NCBI GenBank assembly: GCA_902158745.1
Contig: CABGHH010000013.1
Coordinates: 1-19,609, forward strand
DNA from: Candidatus Methanolliviera sp. GoM_asphalt
GTDB taxonomy: Archaea; Halobacteriota; Methanoliparia; Methanoliparales; Methanoliparaceae
DNA length: 19,609 nt
Direction: 5' to 3'
Shown: one piece after another, positions 13,823 to 19,609 of the stretch
How positions within the stretch are numbered: position 1 is the stretch's first letter
Layout of the letters: the number at the start of each line of letters is the position of its first letter
Program-made: the position numbers and the translations under genes
The notes under the pieces: generated by a model
What the model was told of the DNA's origin: nothing
Seen by the model: only the letters and a program-made list of their open reading frames with translations
Database searches by the model: none

Positions 13823-15064
13823 TTAAGAGATGGTATAGGTATCGCCGGTGTTTGGGGCATTCGCATCACATCCAATCTCCTCTCTTATCCACGCTGAAAA
13901 TGCCTCATTCTTCTCTCTTTCTCCATGAATCGTAAAGAAGAGTGTTGCCCCCTTATCACTCAGATCCTTCGCCATCTCTTTAAGCTCTTTATCCCCGGAA
14001 TGGGAAGAGAAATCGTATTGTTCCACATCGTTCTCTATCTTGACGATATCTTTATTCAACCTTATAAGCCCCTTCTCCATCACCATCCTTCCGTTTGTCC
14101 CCTCAACCTGATATCCTGTTAGGATGAGCTTACTCTTTGGATCTTTGTATATCTTCTTGAGATAATTTATGACGGGACCCCCGTTCATCATGCCGGCCGT
14201 CGTTACGATCACGGAGGGTTCAGAGAAGACTTCCCTTCTATTCTTTCTGTTGACCAGAGTGGCGTTATCAAACGCCTTTTTAAGTGCAGACGGATCCTTC
14301 GCAAATTCAGGGTGGCCGAGGATTATTTTGGTGGCTTCGACACCCATTCCATCCAAAAAGGGCGATATGCCCTTTTCCTCTAACATAATCAGGATCTCCT
14401 GGGTTCTATTTATCGCAAAACATGGAATTATCACGTTACCTCTCTTCTCTATCGTCTCCTTTACGGAATCTGCAAATTTCTCTTCCAATTCTTCTCTCGG
14501 CGAGTGATTCGTCCCAAAGTATGTACTCTCAACGATTCCGACGTCTGCGTGAGGAAAATCCTTTGCGCCTTCTGCCATCTTCGTATCTATTGTGTTCACG
14601 TCGGAGGAATAAAAGATATCTATATCTCCTTCAACCAATATAGAGGAGGAACCAACGATGTGCCCGGCGTTGATAAGCGTACATCGCTGATCTCCTATAA
14701 AAAAGGGCTCTTCGTATGAGACGTTCCTAATTTTAGCCATCGCCATCGTCAAATCTTCCATCGAATATATCATTCTATTCTTCCATTTCTCGTTCAACCT
14801 TATCGTATCCTCGGCCAAGAGCCTCATAAAATCGCCTGTCGGTGCGGTCATATAAATGTCACTCACTCCTTTTAACGCAGGAACCGCACCGCAGTGATCG
14901 AGATGCCCATGAGAAATGATCGCATGATCACAATCCGCTTTCAAAGGAAAAGGATCCTCCTTAGACGTCTGTAATCCATAATCGAGCACTGTATTATCCA
15001 ATAATACCGCCGATTTTCCTATTCCATCGCATCCACCCAAAAATCTTATCTTAATTTTTATCAC
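13823..15064 (-). CDS. Beta-CASP metallo-beta-lactamase nuclease, aCPSF2 type
   Basis: The 413-residue protein has the metallo-beta-lactamase motifs SHGHLDHCG (His52, His54, Asp56, His57), NAGHIVGSSS and FYSSDVN. Its beta-CASP motifs are VESTYFG, TTAGMMNGGP, FSSHSG and FTIHGE. There is no N-terminal KH region, which separates aCPSF2-type from aCPSF1-type proteins. Family members are RNA endo- or 5'-exonucleases in RNA maturation and decay. It lies three bases after the AmrS-type gene. The longest frame starts with GTG at 15064, but that GTG is inside a perfect GAGGTGAT ribosome binding site. Homologues typically begin MKIxFLGG, which here would put an ATT start at 15055, four bases after the site. 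I keep the longer frame and flag the doubt. Confidence 0.92.
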   Translation of the reverse strand: MIKIKIRFLGGCDGIGKSAVLLDNTVLDYGLQTSKEDPFPLKADCDHAIISHGHLDHCGAVPALKGVSDIYMTAPTGDFMRLLAEDTIRLNEKWKNRMIYSMEDLTMAMAKIRNVSYEEPFFIGDQRCTLINAGHIVGSSSILVEGDIDIFYSSDVNTIDTKMAEGAKDFPHADVGIVESTYFGTNHSPREELEEKFADSVKETIEKRGNVIIPCFAINRTQEILIMLEEKGISPFLDGMGVEATKIILGHPEFAKDPSALKKAFDNATLVNRKNRREVFSEPSVIVTTAGMMNGGPVINYLKKIYKDPKSKLILTGYQVEGTNGRMVMEKGLIRLNKDIVKIENDVEQYDFSSHSGDKELKEMAKDLSDKGATLFFTIHGEREKNEAFSAWIREEIGCDANAPNTGDTYTIS

Positions 15065-15067
15065 CTC

Positions 15068-16069
15068 TTAAATTATTATATTAACTTTAAAACCACATCT
15101 TGGGCATCTACCATCCTTTAAATCACATCTGGTGATCGAAAACCCACTTCTCCCTATGAGGAGCTCTCCACAGTTTGGACAATAGGTGTTCTCCTCATCA
15201 AGCCCGGAGACATTTCCCAGATAGAGATATTCTATCCCTTCCTCTTTTCCTATCCTATATGCGTCTTTTAGTGTTTCTACAGGTGTGGCAGGAACGTCGA
15301 GCATCTCATGATACGGATAAAAGCGCGTGAAGTGAACGGGGGTCGAGGGATCTAGATCTACAACCCATCTGCAGAATTCTCTGATCTCGTTCTCATCGTC
15401 GTTATACGTAGGTATCACCAGATAGGTGATCTCGAGATGTATATCTTCTTCTTTCATGATCTCGCAAGTCCTTAAAACTGGCTCCAACGACGCTTTACAG
15501 ACTTTCTTATAGAATTCTTCTTTAAACGCCTTTACATCTACATTTGCCGCATCTAAATATGGTGAGATCTCCTTTAATGCCTCCTCCGTCATGTAGCCGT
15601 TTGTGACATAAGAAGTTGTGAAACCATCTCTTTTGGCGATTTTAGATGCGTCATAGGTAAATTCATACCATATCGTCGGCTCGTTGTATGTCCAGGATAC
15701 TCCCCCCACACCATATTCTTTGGCCAACGTCGAAACATCTTCCGGCGTTATCTCTTCCAGAGGATAATCTCCTATACTCGCAGTAGATATTGAATAGTTC
15801 TGACAATGTGAGCATCTGAAGTTGCATCCGATAGTTCCAAGGGATAAAACCTTGGATCCTGGATGGAAGTTGTATAGTGGTTTCTTCTCTATCGGATCGA
15901 CGTTTATTGAACTGGTAAGTCCGTAGTTCAACGCGTATAACTTCCCGTCTCTATTCTCCCTAGCCCCACAGATGCCTCTCTTTTCTTCTCTTATCTTGCA
16001 GCGGTGATTGCATATATTGCACCGAAGAACGCCTTCTTCTTCGTGGGAGTAGAACGCCACCTCTCTCAT
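15068..16069 (-). CDS. amrS: AmmeMemoRadiSam-system radical SAM enzyme (AmrS-like, COG1180)
   Basis: The 333-residue protein has the radical SAM cluster motif GCNFRCSHCQN (Cys82, 86, 89). It has an N-terminal Cys set (RCNICNHRC, then RGICGAREN) and a C-terminal zinc-ribbon-like pair (CPNCGELL and CPRCG). The segments YNFHPGSKVLSLGTIGCNF, SWTYNEPTIWYEF and YVTNGY are typical of the AmrS family, which is related to pyruvate-formate-lyase activases. It should cleave SAM to start radical chemistry; the physiological substrate of the family is not known to me. The partner AmmeMemoRadiSam A and B proteins are not in the window. It overlaps thiL by four bases (ATGA) and is followed three bases later by the aCPSF2-type nuclease. 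Confidence 0.92.
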   Translation of the reverse strand: MREVAFYSHEEEGVLRCNICNHRCKIREEKRGICGARENRDGKLYALNYGLTSSINVDPIEKKPLYNFHPGSKVLSLGTIGCNFRCSHCQNYSISTASIGDYPLEEITPEDVSTLAKEYGVGGVSWTYNEPTIWYEFTYDASKIAKRDGFTTSYVTNGYMTEEALKEISPYLDAANVDVKAFKEEFYKKVCKASLEPVLRTCEIMKEEDIHLEITYLVIPTYNDDENEIREFCRWVVDLDPSTPVHFTRFYPYHEMLDVPATPVETLKDAYRIGKEEGIEYLYLGNVSGLDEENTYCPNCGELLIGRSGFSITRCDLKDGRCPRCGFKVNIII

Positions 16070-17028
16070 CTTTTCACCATATGATCGTAACCTCTTCTCT
16101 CTATGACCCTCTCTATGCCATCTCGCCTTAAGATTATCTCTCTTCTCTCGGTCGCCCTTCCAACCACACTTATCTCCTTTTCTTCAATCTCTTCTATATT
16201 TCCCATTTCGTCTTCTCTCACCGTGAAGAGTAATCCATAGTCCCCCCCGCCGTACAGAAGATCATCCAGATCGTTATCTGAAACTAAAGGATCGACAGGG
16301 AGCTCATCGAACTCTACGACGAATCCAACCCCACTTTTATCCGAGATCTCATATAGAGATGCCGCAAAACCATCGCTCATATCTATAGAAGATGTTGCAA
16401 ATTTTCCGATCTCGATCCCCTCCCTAACTCTCGGTTTTTTGACAGAGATTCTCTCCCTTATCGCTCTTCTCAAATCGTCTCCCATCTCTTTATTCTCTTT
16501 TGTTATATTCAAAGAAGCCGCCGAGCCGCCGAGGCACCCGACCGTGCAGAGGAGATCTCCCGCATTGGCACCACCCCTTTTAACGATTCTTTCTGCCTCC
16601 CCGACGGCGGTTCCAACGATCGTCAATTCTGAGTGTCTATCAATATCTCCGCCCACAAACTCAACTTCGTATTCATTACAACACTCGTTTATCCCATCTA
16701 TAATCCCATCAAAATTATTTAGGGACATATCCTCTCTCAAACCCAGAGACGCCAAAAAGCAGAGGGGGGTTGCCCCCATAGAAGCCAAATCGCTCAAATT
16801 AACTGCCACGGACATCCATCCAATATCTTCTGGCGTTAATATCTCCGGAAAATCCGTCTTCTCATGCAACATATCCGTGGTAAAGACGAGCATTTTATTC
16901 TCTTGGCAATGGGATAAAACGGCAGAATCGTCTCCTATACCTAATATGACCCTTTCACTCTTATATTCAATCTTTTTTAGTATTCTCTCTATCAACCCCC
17001 TTTCTCCAATCTCTCCAATGACTGTCAT
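16066..17028 (-). CDS. thiL: Thiamine-monophosphate kinase (ThiL-like)
   Basis: The 320-residue protein follows the ThiL/PurM fold order: GIGDDSAVL, FTTDMLHEKTDF, MSVAVNLSDLASMGATP, EFVGGDIDRHSELTIVGTAVG and SIDMSDGFAASL. ThiL phosphorylates thiamine monophosphate to the pyrophosphate cofactor using ATP. One motif departs from the family: the usual GGEDYELLF reads GGGDYGLLF here (about residue 263), with both Glu residues replaced by Gly. It may therefore have altered kinetics or act on another substrate in the ThiL/HypE/SelD superfamily. Its ATG directly follows the DUF89 stop codon, and its end overlaps the AmrS-type gene, so the three are co-translated. Confidence 0.88.
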   Translation of the reverse strand: MTVIGEIGERGLIERILKKIEYKSERVILGIGDDSAVLSHCQENKMLVFTTDMLHEKTDFPEILTPEDIGWMSVAVNLSDLASMGATPLCFLASLGLREDMSLNNFDGIIDGINECCNEYEVEFVGGDIDRHSELTIVGTAVGEAERIVKRGGANAGDLLCTVGCLGGSAASLNITKENKEMGDDLRRAIRERISVKKPRVREGIEIGKFATSSIDMSDGFAASLYEISDKSGVGFVVEFDELPVDPLVSDNDLDDLLYGGGDYGLLFTVREDEMGNIEEIEEKEISVVGRATERREIILRRDGIERVIERRGYDHMVKR

Positions 17029-17904
17029 TTAAAGAACGAGCCTTGCAACCAAACTTCCCTTCTTTACTTTATTCTCTTCCGCAATAGAATAACATTTTGC
17101 TCTTAGGACATATATAAGTTTTCCCCTCAATTCATCTTCAAAGGAAGAGATCGTCTCGTAATTTCCCATCCCCTTCGCAAGGATCAAAAAATCTGGATTC
17201 CACAGGTATCTTAAAAATTCTTTATTTGCCTCTTCCAAGAGCACACCAATGGCCGAACCACTCGGCACTATCTTATTCTCAAACTTCAATTCTTCTGCGT
17301 CCTTCACCGTGGCATCATTCATCACAGCCCTCTCCTTTGGGGACAGAATAATATTTTTACCCATCGCCACAAGCTTCTCGATGACAAATTTATCAAAGAC
17401 GATCTCCCCCGCATTATCCGTCAGATAGAGGATATTTTTACCGTTTAAGATTGTCATCTTGACCTCTTCCAGATTCCCCACCAGCTCTTCGTTCAAAGTT
17501 CGCTCAAATTCTTCCTCAAACTTTCTATTTGAAAATTTATACCCTCTAACACCGTATTCCATGGAATTGGCCGCGGCAGCTATCCTCAGAAGAGCGTCCA
17601 ATTTAAATTTATCCTTACTCTCTTCATAGAACCCCTTCGCCAAAGGAAGCAGTCTCTTGGCAGATTCATTGGCTTCTTTCTTTAATCGTTCGTAGTGATC
17701 TATATTATTTGATCTCCATCTTATTATCCTATCTCTATACGTGCCGAAAAATGCAGGAGAAAGATCTCTCTCACAATTATTTCCTATGAACCGCAGTATT
17801 TCGGCAAGCGTATGAATCTTATCCTCCTCATCTTTCAATGCCAGATCACATTCAAATTTTGCCCTGTCGATGAGACACGGAATACAGTCAGCTTTTATCT
17901 TCAT
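17029..17904 (-). CDS. DUF89/ARMT1-family protein (metal-dependent phosphatase, archaeal COG1578 group)
   Basis: The 291-residue protein begins KADCIPCLIDRA, as archaeal DUF89 proteins do. It contains the characteristic NILYLTDNAGEIVFDKFVIEKL (about residues 157-178) and LILAKGMGNYETISSF (about 241-256) segments that form the metal and substrate pocket. Characterised relatives are damage-control phosphatases acting on sugar phosphates or related metabolites; the substrate of this one is unknown. It heads a tight operon with thiL (no gap), the AmrS-type enzyme and the aCPSF2-type nuclease. TTTTTATC at 17929-17936 on the minus strand could be its TATA box, giving a nearly leaderless transcript. 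Confidence 0.88.
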   Translation of the reverse strand: MKIKADCIPCLIDRAKFECDLALKDEEDKIHTLAEILRFIGNNCERDLSPAFFGTYRDRIIRWRSNNIDHYERLKKEANESAKRLLPLAKGFYEESKDKFKLDALLRIAAAANSMEYGVRGYKFSNRKFEEEFERTLNEELVGNLEEVKMTILNGKNILYLTDNAGEIVFDKFVIEKLVAMGKNIILSPKERAVMNDATVKDAEELKFENKIVPSGSAIGVLLEEANKEFLRYLWNPDFLILAKGMGNYETISSFEDELRGKLIYVLRAKCYSIAEENKVKKGSLVARLVL

Positions 17905-18235
17905 CGCTCATAACATCCCAATTTCAAAGATAAAAAGTGATCGATCTCTTAAGAATTTCAAACGTTTATCAAAGGAGGGATCCGGAATATACAAAGATCA
18001 TGGAAGATTCAATCGAGATAAGAGTGCTTTTATTCCTCTTTTTAATGTCTGCTTTACAATAGCAATTGTATGATTGAAACACCTATAAATAGCTACATCA
18101 AAAAGGATATTTTGTGATTTTCGTATAATTTAAAAGATCGTTTGGAGATACTGGTTAAAGAGATATTTTTATATCATGGGATATTAAGCTTTATCAGGCA
18201 AATTTACTTAAAGATCGAGTATTTTTGGTGTTGAT
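17905..18235. other. 331-base intergenic region between divergent operons, promoter-like elements only
   Basis: No convincing gene is seen on either strand. On the minus strand TTTTTATC at 17929-17936 may drive the DUF89 operon. On the plus strand TTTTTATAT at 18166-18174 is the best TATA candidate for the regulator starting at 18236, leaving a leader of about 40 bases. A symmetrical CTATAAATAG at 18083-18092 could act in either direction with no gene close behind it. I looked for tRNA and box C/D patterns and found none that hold up. Confidence 0.4.
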
Positions 18236-18757
18236 ATGACAAATAGGGTGAAGATCGTCACCGACGCCTCAGATCTAGTTCCTCTCATCAGAATCTTTAA
18301 CTCAAAGGTGCATAAAAGGGTATTTGATGAGCTCTTGAAGGGGTGGAAGACTAAAAAGGAGTTAGAAGAGGTCGTTGATGGGGATGTGGCGAGAAGCCTC
18401 GAACTTCTCAGAAGGGGAAAGTTAATAGAGGGCAGGTGGAGAACGCCAAAAAATGGGGAAATACCCAAAATGGAGTTTGAAACGGCTTATCCCATGTTCC
18501 AAGCGGATTTTCAATGTACCTTAAAAGAATTGGGCGATCTCATAAATATAGCTCTGATAGATGGGGAGGCATTTAGTGGATATGAGTTGGAGATAATGGA
18601 GCAGGTAAAAAAAGGAAATCGATCGATCCGAGATATATGTAGGGAATTGGCCCTTACACCACGGTTCTTGAAAGGGGTAATGAAGAGATCATCCATCCTA
18701 TCGTTGAGAGGGCAAAAAGTGGAGATGGTCGGCGATGCCGCTATTACTGAAAAATAA
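18236..18757 (+). CDS. Archaeal ArsR-like winged-helix transcriptional regulator
   Basis: The 173-residue protein resembles a regulator family common in Methanosarcina-type archaea. It has DLVPLIRIFNSKVHKRVFDE near the N-terminus, a winged helix at about residues 25-75 ending RRGKLIEGRW, a middle segment with FQCTLKELGDLINIALID and a C-terminal part with DICRELALTPRFLKGVMKRS. The family is annotated as ArsR-like; no metal-binding cysteines of a metal-sensing ArsR are seen (only two Cys). A weak GGTG lies nine bases before the ATG. The next regulator starts inside its last 23 bases, so both are made together. The target genes are unknown. Confidence 0.72.
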   Translation: MTNRVKIVTDASDLVPLIRIFNSKVHKRVFDELLKGWKTKKELEEVVDGDVARSLELLRRGKLIEGRWRTPKNGEIPKMEFETAYPMFQADFQCTLKELGDLINIALIDGEAFSGYELEIMEQVKKGNRSIRDICRELALTPRFLKGVMKRSSILSLRGQKVEMVGDAAITEK

Positions 18758-19529
18758 AAAGAATAGTACAAAATTTCAGATTTTGGTGGAGGTGGCATCT
18801 GGTCAGCCAAACATCAGACAGAAAGATATTGCTAAAAAGTTGGATATAACTCCCCAGGCAATATCTGAATACATAAAAGAGATGGTTAAAGAGGAAACGA
18901 TCTTCTCACCGCAGAAAGGAAGATACTATATAACGAAAGAGGGTATAGAATATATAACCAGGAATGTAAACGAACTGAAAAATTATGCAACATTCATAAT
19001 GGGTGATGTGCTTAGAATTATAGATGTTTCTACTGCGATTGCAGACGGTGAGATAAAAAAGGGGGATTTGGTCGGGCTTTATTTAAAAAAAGGCATACTT
19101 TATGCACATTCTGGAGCAAAAAGTTCCAAGGGAGCGATCGGAGAATCCGTCTCCGATGCATCGGACGGGGAAGACGTCGGCGTAAAAGATATAAAAGGTT
19201 TTATAGAGATGGAGGAGAGGGAGGTAAAGGTTATAAAGATACCAAATATAAAAGATGGTGGCAGCAGGAGGGTAAATTATCCGAAGGTAAAAAAAATTTT
19301 AATGGGCGTGGATTTTACATCTGTTCTTGGTTTAGAGGCATATGCAGTATTAAAAAAGTTAAATTTAAAAATAGATTCTTTTTTTGGCGCGGTGGAAGCG
19401 GCGAGAGATGCTGCAAAGCACGGCATGAGTTCTGCTATCCTCTGCCCAGATGATGAGGTAGAGTGGGTCATAAATGGGCTTAAGAGGACAAGATCGAGAT
19501 ATACGTTGGAGAGCGTTATAGATGAGTGA
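18735..19529 (+). CDS. Archaeal winged-helix transcriptional regulator (COG1497-like)
   Basis: The 264-residue protein has an N-terminal winged helix (about residues 8-75): KFQILVEVASGQPNIRQKDI, then KLDITPQAISEYIKEMVKEE and a wing with GRYYITKEG. A long C-terminal domain holds a GDLVGLYLKKGILYA segment and an alpha/beta region near VDFTSVLGLEAYAVLKKLN, perhaps ligand-sensing. It resembles the archaeal COG1497 group of predicted regulators. The start overlaps the preceding regulator by 23 bases; no other ATG lies nearby and MPLLLKNKKNSTKFQ looks like a natural start. Its end overlaps the DUF61 gene by eight bases. Confidence 0.75.
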   Translation: MPLLLKNKKNSTKFQILVEVASGQPNIRQKDIAKKLDITPQAISEYIKEMVKEETIFSPQKGRYYITKEGIEYITRNVNELKNYATFIMGDVLRIIDVSTAIADGEIKKGDLVGLYLKKGILYAHSGAKSSKGAIGESVSDASDGEDVGVKDIKGFIEMEEREVKVIKIPNIKDGGSRRVNYPKVKKILMGVDFTSVLGLEAYAVLKKLNLKIDSFFGAVEAARDAAKHGMSSAILCPDDEVEWVINGLKRTRSRYTLESVIDE

Positions 19530-19609
19530 TAGAGTATTCACAAAGATGATCCAGTCTTTAAATGGGCATATCCCAAAGAGAAGAAAGATGCTTGCTGTGC
19601 TTTTAAAGG
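19522..19609 (+). CDS. DUF61/UPF0216-like protein, 5' end only
   Basis: From ATG 19522 the frame reads MSDRVFTKMIQSLNGHIPKR and RKMLAVLLK to the window edge. The pattern of a short helix followed by LNxHxPxxRKxLxxLL resembles the start of archaeal DUF61/UPF0216 proteins, whose function is unknown. It overlaps the upstream regulator gene by eight bases, so it belongs to the same operon. Only 29 residues are visible, so the family call is tentative. Confidence 0.55.
   Translation, partial: MSDRVFTKMIQSLNGHIPKRRKMLAVLLK

Noticed and set aside
16439..17032. A 197-codon open frame on the plus strand opposite thiL
   Set aside because: It is antisense to a gene with clear ThiL motifs, has no ribosome binding site and reads as low-complexity Ser/Pro/Leu typical of a shadow frame.
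18083..18092. CTATAAATAG as promoter of a small RNA
   Set aside because: It is a good TATA-like string in both directions, but nothing downstream on either strand shows RNA-gene structure.
18765..18796. CAAAAT / ATTTTG inverted repeat at the start of the second regulator
   Set aside because: The stem is only six bases with a five-base loop and lies in a conserved-looking coding segment, so chance is sufficient.

Overview
The window looks archaeal and most likely from a Euryarchaeota/Halobacteriota lineage. The evidence is archaeal CoA synthesis through pantoate kinase and phosphopantoate-beta-alanine ligase, Nop5 with fibrillarin, ribosomal protein L10e, a TRAM-fused aIF2-beta, an archaeal beta-CASP nuclease (aCPSF2 type), archaeal-only regulator families, TATA-box promoters and GGTGA-type ribosome binding sites. 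Some families (the TRAM-aIF2-beta fusion, the ArsR-like regulator) resemble those of Methanosarcina-type archaea, so an uncultivated methanogen or methane/alkane-oxidiser relative is possible. No gene here settles the lineage.

Layout. Positions 1-9486 hold one long minus-strand run. Read in the direction of transcription it contains an XRE-type regulator, tRNA-Pro, nop5, fibrillarin, L10e, aIF2-beta, tRNA-Gly, a metallo-beta-lactamase-fold hydrolase, a YchF-like GTPase, coaBC, pantoate kinase, phosphopantoate-beta-alanine ligase, an AbrB regulator and a polyprenyl diphosphate synthase that runs off the left edge. Positions 9597-13739 are a plus-strand block: an SsuABC/TauABC-type ABC importer, a translationally coupled MtnA-type methylthioribose-1-phosphate isomerase, a small broken membrane-protein gene and a T-rich terminator. 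Positions 13823-17904 return to the minus strand with a tight operon of DUF89, ThiL, AmrS-type radical SAM enzyme and aCPSF2-type nuclease. From 18236 two regulators and the start of a DUF61/UPF0216 gene run rightward off the window.

How the parts work together. The left half mixes CoA biosynthesis (three consecutive steps in one operon) with translation and box C/D RNP genes, and two tRNAs sit inside the run. The plus block looks like an accessory uptake operon for a small anionic organosulfur or related compound, possibly linked to methylthio-sugar metabolism through MtnA.

Most unusual observation. A short palindromic element occurs inside two unrelated genes, pantoate kinase (2983-3047, minus) and mtnA (12496-12556, plus). 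The copies share a 25-base identical core forming a 9-bp stem with a 3-base loop. A second hairpin has the same AAA loop and inner stem, but its outer four base pairs differ and remain fully paired in both copies. The two copies are translated in different reading frames. This has the behaviour of a mobile palindromic sequence that inserts into coding regions and stays translated, comparable in principle to Rickettsia palindromic elements. Secondary points are a small pseudogene with three single-base frameshifts, a possible non-canonical ATT start for the aCPSF2 gene, and a fibrillarin lacking most of its N-terminal domain.
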